Shown piece by piece: positions 36,954 to 44,367 of a DNA stretch of 53,839 nt. Below the pieces are notes generated by a model. That model was not told the origin of the DNA. It searched no databases and saw only the letters and a list, made by a program, of their open reading frames with translations. The stretch lies in NCBI GenBank assembly GCA_009841145.1, contig VXMJ01000035.1, positions 1 to 53,839 on the forward strand. The letters run 5' to 3'. Numbering within the stretch: position 1 is the stretch's first letter; each line of letters begins with the position of its first letter. The stretch is from Caldilineaceae bacterium SB0661_bin_34. GTDB taxonomy: Bacteria > Chloroflexota > Anaerolineae > Caldilineales > Caldilineaceae. The position numbers and the translations under genes are program-made.

Positions 36954-37582
36954 CGCGTCCTGCCATCCTTCTGGCTTGGCCGCGCGGCGCGCACCACCGC
37001 CGCGTAGGCTGAATTCGTGGTCAGCTGTTTGGCTCGCGGATCGCCTTCCTGATACAGGTCGGTCAGGTCCCGGACTTCGGCGGTCTGGATTGCAAGACCG
37101 GGCAGATGGTTCACGATGCGCTCGACCGAAAACAGATCCAGATCGGACCAGCCCCAGGTCTCCTGCATGGATATGTCCCATTCCGCCACTATCAGTTCGC
37201 CGCCCGGCTTGACGAGGGCCGCGGCCTGCCGGAGCGTTGCATTGCCGGCGACTCCTTCCGGCAAGGCGAAGGTGCTGATGATCAGGTCAAACCGGCGGGC
37301 GGAGGTCCAGCCCGGCAACTCGCCAACCTCGAAGACGGCGTCGAGTCTGCGTCGAGCCGCTTCCCGGCGCGCCAGCGCCACGGCTTGCGGTGAGACATCC
37401 ACTCCCAGGACAGACCATCCCCGTGCAGCCAGAGCCAAGGCATTGGTGCCGCGTCCGCAGCCAAGGTCCAGCAGTGTGCCCGGTGCCAGATGGGCCAATT
37501 CCGCGGCCAGGATCTGGTCCGGCACTTCCACGCCGTCCGGGTCCGTGCGCCAAAGTTCGTCCCAGAAGCCCGGTCCGTCCAC
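36935..37582 (-). CDS. Class I SAM-dependent methyltransferase
   Basis: A 215-residue methyltransferase. The SAM motif I is LLDLGCGRGTNALALAARGW (residues 37-56), the acidic ribose ligand is in LGVDVSPQAV, and FDLIISTFALP is the motif before the active site. It begins MDGPGFWDELWRTDPDG, a pattern seen in tellurite/thiopurine methyltransferase-like proteins. The substrate is unknown. The start is GTG without a strong ribosome site. The C-terminal tail is basic and overlaps mutM at its end. Confidence 0.8.
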   Translation of the reverse strand: MDGPGFWDELWRTDPDGVEVPDQILAAELAHLAPGTLLDLGCGRGTNALALAARGWSVLGVDVSPQAVALARREAARRRLDAVFEVGELPGWTSARRFDLIISTFALPEGVAGNATLRQAAALVKPGGELIVAEWDISMQETWGWSDLDLFSVERIVNHLPGLAIQTAEVRDLTDLYQEGDPRAKQLTTNSAYAAVVRAARPSQKDGRTRQTDTC

Positions 37583-37609
37583 GCTCAGCCACCGTCCGTT
37601 GGTGCCGGT

Positions 37610-38155
37610 TCAGGTCAGGGCACGCAACGAGGCGTTGATGCGGTCCAGATAGAACTCGTCCCGGTCGAAGTCCTCCCCGAACTCGTCCAGGATGTCGTAG
37701 TGGTCCGGGTGTTCCGGGTCCTCGAACGCGCGCAGGAATTCGACATAGCCCTCGATGCCGCCCACATCGCGCGGCGGGCAGGCTCCCTCCCCGGCCACGC
37801 ACATGGTATCCACATCCAGTTTGCTGGAATCAAAGTGATCGTTGGACAGGGTCAGCCGATGCTTCCAGGTGTCCTCAAACTGGCAGATGTACTGGAAGAT
37901 CATTCCACGGCGCCCCACCAGGCTGCACAGGGCCACCTTGGCCATGTCACTGCCCTCGGACATCAGTTCGGTGTCCGGATAGCACTTGCGCCGGATGACG
38001 AAGTGCCAGCTGCGGGGTCTGTGCCATCCCATCACGGCCTGCACGACCCTGTGCAGTTCCGGCAGCGTGATGGAAGGAGGAACAAAGAAACGGCGCCAGA
38101 TCTTGGGACTGGCGCCCTGCAGGTCGACGCGCAACAGGAAGGATGTAGAAGGCAT
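37610..38155 (-). CDS. pRiA4b ORF-3-like protein
   Basis: A 181-residue protein of the PF07929 family. The beta-rich core shows FLLRVDLQGASPKIWRRFFV, LPELHRVVQAVMGWHRPRSWHF and the acidic C-terminal YDILDEFGEDFDRDEF. Function is unknown; members occur on plasmids and chromosomes and can be fused to other domains. A sigma-70 promoter lies 50 bases upstream (38204-38232, minus strand). It is followed 27 bases later by the methyltransferase on the same strand, which may share its transcript. Confidence 0.85.
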   Translation of the reverse strand: MPSTSFLLRVDLQGASPKIWRRFFVPPSITLPELHRVVQAVMGWHRPRSWHFVIRRKCYPDTELMSEGSDMAKVALCSLVGRRGMIFQYICQFEDTWKHRLTLSNDHFDSSKLDVDTMCVAGEGACPPRDVGGIEGYVEFLRAFEDPEHPDHYDILDEFGEDFDRDEFYLDRINASLRALT

Positions 38156-38203
38156 TGTGTGCGGGTCTGCGAATCGGCCGAAAGGCCTGAAGGGGCGAGC
38201 CGA

Positions 38204-38232
38204 ATTATAGTTAACAGACGCCAAACTGTCAT
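38204..38232 (-). promoter_or_regulatory. Sigma-70 promoter for the pRiA4b-like gene
   Basis: Minus strand: -35 ATGACA (38227-38232, one mismatch to TTGACA), 17-base spacer, and consensus -10 TATAAT (38204-38209). The start codon is 48 bases downstream of the -10. This is the best-formed promoter in the window. Confidence 0.65.
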
Positions 38233-38283
38233 GCCGCCCTTTAGGCAGGCAGGCCTCCAGCCGCGCATTCCCCGGATGCTCCC

Positions 38284-39390
38284 ATGCAAATCACCGGTTT
38301 ATCCGTCCATCAGGTGGACCTGCCCCTCCACGAAGGCAGCTACAACTGGTCCGAAGGCAAGTCGGTGGCGGTCTTCGACAGCACCGTGGTTGGCGTACAC
38401 ACGGACGTCGGCCTGACCGGCTGGGGCGAGGTCTGCCCCCTGGGCCCCTTCTATCTGCCGGCCTATGCCAACGGGGCGCGGGCCGGCCTGCGCGAGCTGG
38501 GGCCGTCGCTGCTGGGTCTCGACCCGCGCGACCTGGATGTACTCAACCGGCGCATGGACCGGACGTTGAAGGGCCATCCGTATGTGAAGTCCGCGGTGGA
38601 CATGGCCTGCTGGGACCTGTTGGGGAAGGATGCCGGACAGTCCGCGGCCAGGCTCCTGGGCGGGGCCGAGGGCGAGGACTTCGTGCTCTACCGGGCGATT
38701 TCCCAGGAGGCGCCGGATGCCATGGCGGCGCGAGTGGCCGGCTATCGCAGCGAGGGCTACCGCCGTTTCCAGTTGAAGGTGGGCGGCTCGGTGGAGGAGG
38801 ACATCGAACGCATCCGGGCAGTGCGGGCGGTGCTGTCGGAGGACGAAATCCTGATAGCCGACGCCAACACGGGCTGGCTGATGCACGAGGCACGCCGCGT
38901 GGTGCGCGCGGTGCGGGACGTGGATGTCTACATTGAACAGCCCTGTGCCGACTACGAGGAGTGTCTATCCGTGCGGCGTGCCACGGACCATCCGTTCATC
39001 CTGGACGAGGTGATCGACAGCATTCCGGCGCTGCTGCGGGCGGCGGCGGACGGGGCCATGGACGTGGTGAACCTGAAGATAGGTAAGCTTGGGGGCCTGA
39101 CCAAGGCCCGGCGGGCTCGGGATCTCTGTGCCGCGCTGGGGGTGGCGATGACCATCGAGGATAGCTGGGGCGGCGACATCGTAACCGCCGCGATTGCCGC
39201 GCTGGCCCACAGCACGTCGCCGGCGCTGCTGTTCACGGCCACGGACTTCAACAGCTACGTTACCACCAGCATCGCCGAAGGCGCGCCCCAACGGCGGCAG
39301 GGACGCATGGCCGCCTCGGATGCGCCGGGCCTGGGCATCGAGCCGCGTCCCGATGTGCTGGGCGCGCCCGAATTCAGGATTGGGGACTGA
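38284..39390 (+). CDS. Enolase-superfamily enzyme, muconate-lactonizing subgroup-like
   Basis: A 368-residue MR/MLE protein. Metal ligands are D193 (ADAN), E218 (IEQP) and D241 (LDEV). The second-strand motif is Q163-L-K165, so the first Lys of the usual KxK is Gln while the catalytic Lys is kept. K265 (NLKIGKLGG) is the opposing Lys of the MLE subgroup, and EDSWGGDI follows. Such enzymes catalyse cycloisomerisation, epimerisation or dehydration of carboxylates, including hydroxyproline derivatives. The start ATG lacks a good ribosome site. It begins a six-gene plus-strand cluster with a furanosidase-type hydrolase. Confidence 0.85.
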   Translation: MQITGLSVHQVDLPLHEGSYNWSEGKSVAVFDSTVVGVHTDVGLTGWGEVCPLGPFYLPAYANGARAGLRELGPSLLGLDPRDLDVLNRRMDRTLKGHPYVKSAVDMACWDLLGKDAGQSAARLLGGAEGEDFVLYRAISQEAPDAMAARVAGYRSEGYRRFQLKVGGSVEEDIERIRAVRAVLSEDEILIADANTGWLMHEARRVVRAVRDVDVYIEQPCADYEECLSVRRATDHPFILDEVIDSIPALLRAAADGAMDVVNLKIGKLGGLTKARRARDLCAALGVAMTIEDSWGGDIVTAAIAALAHSTSPALLFTATDFNSYVTTSIAEGAPQRRQGRMAASDAPGLGIEPRPDVLGAPEFRIGD

Positions 39391-39432
39391 GAGAACCTGC
39401 GGACCGCCCGTCAGGGATATCGAATCTACTTC

Positions 39433-39438
39433 TATAAT
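39433..39438 (+). promoter_or_regulatory. -10 element before the isomerase gene
   Basis: Consensus TATAAT in the 151-base gap after the MLE-type gene. No clear -35. It could be an internal promoter of the cluster. Confidence 0.4.
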
Positions 39439-39541
39439 CTGGCCGGGCCGCCACGCGGCCGCGCCCTGTCCTGCGACAGGACGTGCGGTCGGTGCACCGC
39501 CTCGGAAATCATCGGAAGTCCAATCTGAAGGGGGTCCTGCT

Positions 39542-40453
39542 GTGGAGTTGGGATTCGTTACCGCCATCCTGCCCGAACTGTCCCTGGCCGAAATCCTGCG
39601 CTTCGCGGCGGCCGAGGGCTTTGACTGCATCGAGGTCATGTGCTGGCCCAAGGGCAAGGCCGAGCGGCGCTATGCCGGCGTGACCCACATCGACGTCGGC
39701 GATTTCTCGCCCGGGGACGCGGCCGAAGTGGCGCGTCTGGTGGACGAGACCGGCGTCCGCATTTCCGGTCTGGGCTACTATCCCAATCCCCTGACTCCGG
39801 ATGAAGATGCCCGGTCCATGCACTTTGCCCACATCCGCAGGCTGATCGCGGTCTCGGCGGAACTGGGGATCGGCGTGGCAAATTCCTTCATCGGACGCGA
39901 TCAGAGCCGGAACCTTGAGGAGAACCTGGCGCTGTTCGGGGACTTGTGGCCTCCCGTGATCGAGTATGCCGACTCGCTGGGGGTGAAGGTGGGAATAGAG
40001 AACTGCCCGATGCTCTTCACCAATGACGAGTGGCCGGGAGGACAGAACCTCGCCATATCGCCCGCGGTCTGGGATCGCATGTTCGAGATCATTCCCAGTT
40101 CCAACTTCGGCCTGAACTTCGATCCTTCCCACTTCGTCTGGCAGCAGATGGACTATCTGGCGGCCATCCGCAACTACGCGGACCGGTTCGTGCACGTCCA
40201 CGCCAAGGACGCGCGGTTGGATCGGGAGCATTTGAACCGGGTCGGCATCATGGCCACGCCGCTTGAGTACCACACTCCCAAGCTCCCGGGATTGGGCGAG
40301 GTTGATTGGGGCAAGTTCTACTCGGAACTGGGGGATGCCGGCTACGACGGGCCCGTCTGCATCGAGGTGGAGGACCGGATCTACGAGTCCTCGCTGGAGC
40401 GGCGCAAGCAGGCCGTGTCCCAGTCCGGACGCTATCTCCGACAGTTCATGTAG
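39542..40453 (+). CDS. Sugar phosphate isomerase/epimerase, TIM barrel
   Basis: A 303-residue protein of the AP-endonuclease-2/xylose-isomerase-like superfamily. Metal-binding residues are visible: Glu in GIENCP, Asp/His in LNFDPSHF, His in VHVHAKDA and Glu in IEVEDR. Homologues isomerise or epimerise free or phosphorylated keto sugars. The start is GTG 7 bases after AAGGGGG. It ends 20 bases before the spondin lipoprotein gene, so it is probably co-transcribed with it. The likely role is a step in degrading the sugar released by the nearby GH172 enzyme; that link is inference. Confidence 0.85.
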   Translation: MELGFVTAILPELSLAEILRFAAAEGFDCIEVMCWPKGKAERRYAGVTHIDVGDFSPGDAAEVARLVDETGVRISGLGYYPNPLTPDEDARSMHFAHIRRLIAVSAELGIGVANSFIGRDQSRNLEENLALFGDLWPPVIEYADSLGVKVGIENCPMLFTNDEWPGGQNLAISPAVWDRMFEIIPSSNFGLNFDPSHFVWQQMDYLAAIRNYADRFVHVHAKDARLDREHLNRVGIMATPLEYHTPKLPGLGEVDWGKFYSELGDAGYDGPVCIEVEDRIYESSLERRKQAVSQSGRYLRQFM

Positions 40454-40473
40454 GCGGACAGCGGGAGGTTTCC

Positions 40474-41256
40474 TTGCGTGGAGTGTTCGTCTGTCTGCTG
40501 GTTTCGTTACTGCTGTCCGGCTGTGTGATTCCACCCCGGGAGGAGGCTTCCGCGGAGGATGGCACGATGACCGGAACCGAGGCCGATCCCTGCCGACCCG
40601 GTTTTGCGCATGCCAAGGAGCCGCTCAGGAGCGATGAGGAACATGCCATGGCTTCGGAATTGTCGCTGCCGTCTCCGGTGGCCTACGAAGTGACCATGCA
40701 CGTATTCTGGAATGCTGCGGACCACCCCGCCGACTTCCCTCCCAACCTGCACTTCTCGCCGTTGGCCGGCGGCCCGCACAGCGAAGGCTTCCGGCTCTGG
40801 CAGCCGGGTGAACCGGCTTCCCCGGCCATCGAAATGCAGGCCGAAACCGGCGATCCGGAGCCGTTGAGGAATGCCTATCGGCAAGGCGGAACACGGGTAT
40901 TGCCAAATCAATTTGCGGTTGGGGACCGGGTTGATTCACCAGGCCGCACCACCGTTGCCTTCCGGACGGACAGCGAGCACACCTTCCTGTCGGTCACCAG
41001 CAGGCTGGCTCCCAGTCCCGACTGGTTCGTGGGCGTTGCGGCCCTGCCCCTGACCAGCGGCGGAGCCTGGATCGAAGAGGTTGTCATTCCCCTGTGCGTA
41101 TGGGATGCCGGCACCGACGACGGTCGCTCCTATGCCTCGGCCAACGAGCAGCCGGAGCATCCACAGCCCATCCATCTACTGAGGGGCCGGCCTTTGTCCG
41201 CAGGTTCGGAACAGGCCGCGCAGGTGGGTGAACTGATTCTCCACCGGACGGAATGA
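40474..41256 (+). CDS. Spondin-domain lipoprotein
   Basis: A 260-residue exported lipoprotein. The start is TTG, directly after GGGAGG, and gives a signal peptide ending in the lipobox LLSGC (Cys about 17). A Spondin_N-like domain follows: YEVTMHVFWNAADHPADFPP, then a Glu-rich segment, then APSPDWFVGVAALPL and VIPLCVWDAGTDDG. In animals this domain binds extracellular matrix and calcium; bacterial versions are secreted surface proteins of unknown role. It is paralogous to the triple-spondin protein at 50130. Its placement between an isomerase and a glycoside hydrolase suggests a surface glycan-binding job. Confidence 0.85.
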   Translation: MRGVFVCLLVSLLLSGCVIPPREEASAEDGTMTGTEADPCRPGFAHAKEPLRSDEEHAMASELSLPSPVAYEVTMHVFWNAADHPADFPPNLHFSPLAGGPHSEGFRLWQPGEPASPAIEMQAETGDPEPLRNAYRQGGTRVLPNQFAVGDRVDSPGRTTVAFRTDSEHTFLSVTSRLAPSPDWFVGVAALPLTSGGAWIEEVVIPLCVWDAGTDDGRSYASANEQPEHPQPIHLLRGRPLSAGSEQAAQVGELILHRTE

Positions 41257-41317
41257 GTGGCGGCGCTTGGCATGGATACGATTCGACCAACACTGCACAA
41301 CCGGGAATGAAATACAG

Positions 41318-42943
41318 ATGGGTTCCACATTGACCTACCGGGATCTGGTAGCCCGGTTGTCCGACCTGGAACGCTTGGCCGTGCCACCCCTGGCCGGGGA
41401 GCGGTGCGGCAGTCAAACCAGCTATGATCGGCGCTCCGTGTACAACGCGGAGACCGGTCTGTACGAAAACTGGAATGCCAACCGCGACGGCGACGGCTAC
41501 ATCCGCATGGAGGACGGTCATCAAGTGGTATTCGAGGCGGAGGGCCCGGGCTGCATCTGGCGTATTTGGTCCGCCTGGCCCGGCATGGGGCATGTGAAAA
41601 TCTTCCTGGATGGTGCTTCCGAACCGGTCATGGATCTGCCGTTCCTGCATCTGTTCGGCGGGGTGGGACTGCTGGACTACAACCTGCCCTGCTTGTCCAT
41701 GAAACTGTCCCGGGGCCACAATCGGTATATCCCAATCCCCTACAACCGTTCCTGCCGTATCCTGATGGAGCCGGACTGGGGACGCTTCTACCACATCACC
41801 TACAGTACGTTCCCGGAAGGCACCGTGCTGCCAGCCTTCAAGGGCGAACGCGAGGACGACAACCGCATTGCCTTGGCGGAAAAGGATCGGGAACTGGCCT
41901 TCCGGGGGCGGTGTCTGCCGACCTTGGACGACACGGAGATCACGGATGTACAGGTGACCGTGCCCGCCGGTGGCAGCCTGGAGTTGGCAACGCTGCCCGG
42001 CAACCGGGCCATCACGGGTCTGCACTGCCTGCCCGACCAGAGAGTCAGGGCCGAGGCCGAAGCCGTCCTGCGGGAACTGGTCCTGTCCATCCATTGGGAT
42101 GGCGAGGCGGAACCCAGCGTCTGGTCTCCCCTAGGGGACTTCTTTGGAGCAGTTCCGGGGATTCAGCCCTACCGGGCTCTTCCTGTGGGCATGACCGAAG
42201 AATTCCTGTACAGCCATTGGTTCATGCCGTTTGCCCGCGGTGCGGAACTGCGGTTGCAGAATGACGGCGAGGTCGACCGCAGCCTCGCCTTCCGGATTGC
42301 TTCCCGGCCGCTGGCGCAGGACGCCGATGCACTGCTGCGCTTCCATGCCAAGTGGCACCGGGACGCCTTTGTCGAGAAGTCCATGGGGAACGGGCGCGAC
42401 ATCGACTGGCCCATCCTGAACGTGGAGGGGCGGGGTCGTTTCTGCGGAGTCGCCCTGCATGTCTGGAACCGCTGGGAGATTCCGGCGGAGCCGCCGTCCA
42501 GTTGGTGGTACGGCCGCGGCGGAGACAAGACCATCGACTGGTGGTGGGGCGAGGGCGACGAGAAGTTCTTCGTGGACGGGGAGAAGTTCCCGTCCACCTT
42601 CGGCACGGGTTCCGAGGACTACATCGGCTATGCCTGGGCTGCGGAGCCGCCGTTCCCGATCTTCGACAGCCCTTTTGCGTGCCAACCCTTTACGCCGATC
42701 GACGGCAACGGCCACACTTCGGTCAATCGGTTCCACATTGCCGACGACATTCCCTTCCAGAGGAGCTTTGAGGGCTGCATCGAGAAGTACAAGGGCAACT
42801 GCTGGGGCGATCGGGGCCAAAACCACTGTCTGTACGACGCGATTGCGTACTTCTATCTGGCGGCCGGCCAGGCGGATCCCTACGGACCGGTTCCCTTGGA
42901 GGACCGCTACGGGTATTACTGGGCGCCGGATGAACGTGGGTGA
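41318..42943 (+). CDS. GH172 (DUF2961) glycoside hydrolase
   Basis: A 541-residue protein of the DUF2961 family, now glycoside hydrolase family 172. The two catalytic-type glutamates lie in W-G-E412-G-D-E and G-S-E433-D-Y, 21 residues apart, as expected for the family. Characterised members cleave alpha-D-fructofuranosides, arabinofuranosides or D-arabinan. No signal peptide is visible, so it may act in the cytoplasm or use another export route. The start at MGSTLTY is chosen over an upstream in-frame start 17 codons earlier. It is followed by a small membrane gene that overlaps its end. Confidence 0.88.
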   Translation: MGSTLTYRDLVARLSDLERLAVPPLAGERCGSQTSYDRRSVYNAETGLYENWNANRDGDGYIRMEDGHQVVFEAEGPGCIWRIWSAWPGMGHVKIFLDGASEPVMDLPFLHLFGGVGLLDYNLPCLSMKLSRGHNRYIPIPYNRSCRILMEPDWGRFYHITYSTFPEGTVLPAFKGEREDDNRIALAEKDRELAFRGRCLPTLDDTEITDVQVTVPAGGSLELATLPGNRAITGLHCLPDQRVRAEAEAVLRELVLSIHWDGEAEPSVWSPLGDFFGAVPGIQPYRALPVGMTEEFLYSHWFMPFARGAELRLQNDGEVDRSLAFRIASRPLAQDADALLRFHAKWHRDAFVEKSMGNGRDIDWPILNVEGRGRFCGVALHVWNRWEIPAEPPSSWWYGRGGDKTIDWWWGEGDEKFFVDGEKFPSTFGTGSEDYIGYAWAAEPPFPIFDSPFACQPFTPIDGNGHTSVNRFHIADDIPFQRSFEGCIEKYKGNCWGDRGQNHCLYDAIAYFYLAAGQADPYGPVPLEDRYGYYWAPDERG

Positions 42944-43043
42944 GAAGGTGCGTTGGGTTCTATACGCCGTGCTGGGCGGGGGTGCCGTGATGACGGTCGT
43001 GGCACTGTTCCTGCTGGTGTTCGGCTTCGTTACGGGGCAGTGA
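42930..43043 (+). CDS. 37-residue single-span membrane peptide
   Basis: MNVGEKVRWVLYAVLGGGAV begins a peptide with one hydrophobic helix (about residues 9-34) and a short basic N terminus. Its ATG lies inside the last codons of the GH172 gene (14-base overlap), which implies translational coupling. No homologue is recognised. Such peptides often assist membrane complexes or are toxins; neither is shown here. Confidence 0.55.
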   Translation: MNVGEKVRWVLYAVLGGGAVMTVVALFLLVFGFVTGQ

Positions 43044-43083
43044 CGCTTTGCGGTGCTGGCCGACAACCTGAGGAGAAAGGATC

Positions 43084-44127
43084 ATGGCTGAAATGGCAAG
43101 AGCGGTGGTAGTCATGGGCCAGGAGTTCGAGGTTCGGGAGTACCCGATCCCGGATCCGGACCCGGGGGCCATCGTGTTGAAGCAGGAACTGGGCGGCATC
43201 TGCGGCACGGATCTGCACTACTGGCAGCACGGTTTCACCGAGGAGAAGGGCCTCGGTCACGAGAACGTGGGCATCGTGGCCGCCCTGGGCGAGGGGGTGA
43301 CCCACGATTCCATCGGCCGGTCCGTCAAGGAAGGGGACCGAGTCGTGCTGCAACCGGGCATCCCGGCCGGATTCGGCTACGGCTTTCAGGAGCCGTCCAA
43401 GCTGTGCGGTGGCTTTGCCGAGTACATGCACCTGAACCTACCCGGCACCGAGTGGTGGCGGACGGACATGCCGGCGGAAGTGGGGGTTCTGACGGAACCC
43501 TTCACGATTGGCGTGCACGCCGTGGATCGGTCTCGCATACGCATCGGCGACACGGTGGTGGTGCAGGGGTCCGGGGCGATCGGCATGGTCACCCTGATTG
43601 CGGCCCGCCTGTCAGGTGCCGGCAAGCTGATTATGGTCGGGGGGCCGCCGGAACGACTGGCGATCGGACGCAAGTTCGGGGCCGATGTCACGATTGACAT
43701 TGGTGAGGTGCCCTCGGTCGAGGAACGTACGGAATTGGTGATGCAGGAGACGCCGCGCGGCGAAGGCGCCGACATCGTGTTTGAGTGCGCCGGCTTTCTG
43801 TCCGCGACACCGGAGGGATTGGGCTACTGCCGTCACAGTGGCACCTTTGTCGAGGTCGGACACTTTGTGGACATGGGTTCCATCGACTTCAACATCAACC
43901 GGCTGTTGATGCGCAAGAACCTGTCCCTGGAGGCCGTCTGGGCGTCACAAACCAGTCACTTCGTGCAGGCCCTGCCCATTCTGGAGCGAGGCGACATTCC
44001 GTTCGGCGACATGGTCAGCCATGTCATTCCCCTGGACCGGGTGGCCGAGGGCTTTGCCGCCCTGAACGGCACCTATCACCTGGGTGACGAGACGGTCTGC
44101 AAAATCGCCGTGTCCGGCTCCGCCTGA
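43084..44127 (+). CDS. Zinc-type alcohol/polyol dehydrogenase (MDR family)
   Basis: A 347-residue medium-chain dehydrogenase. The catalytic-zinc Cys is in GGICGTDLHYW, with GHENVG following. The Rossmann fold shows VVVQGSGAIGMV. The structural-zinc cysteines of many members are absent, which places it with polyol or threonine dehydrogenase-like groups. It oxidises an alcohol or sugar alcohol with NAD(P). The ATG follows AGGAGAAAGG at close spacing. It is the last gene of the cluster from 38284, which would let a sugar be released, isomerised, dehydrated and oxidised. Confidence 0.88.
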   Translation: MAEMARAVVVMGQEFEVREYPIPDPDPGAIVLKQELGGICGTDLHYWQHGFTEEKGLGHENVGIVAALGEGVTHDSIGRSVKEGDRVVLQPGIPAGFGYGFQEPSKLCGGFAEYMHLNLPGTEWWRTDMPAEVGVLTEPFTIGVHAVDRSRIRIGDTVVVQGSGAIGMVTLIAARLSGAGKLIMVGGPPERLAIGRKFGADVTIDIGEVPSVEERTELVMQETPRGEGADIVFECAGFLSATPEGLGYCRHSGTFVEVGHFVDMGSIDFNINRLLMRKNLSLEAVWASQTSHFVQALPILERGDIPFGDMVSHVIPLDRVAEGFAALNGTYHLGDETVCKIAVSGSA

Positions 44128-44367
44128 CCCGGCTGGATACCGGCCCTTGGCAACTGCCGCCCGATGAAGTGACAACCATGCAGCAGGTTCGTTGATCGCC
44201 AAGGTCAAAGGGCTCCCCAACCATGGTGGCAGATGTTTCCAGCATCACGATGAGGCTGTTGCCCTTGCCCCTTCGGAGACTCGATCTCCCAGGCGGCTGG
44301 CCACTTTACCCCTGCCACGGCCACCATGGGCTACAGTTGATGCCTGACAGGTCCGGCCGTATCAGTC

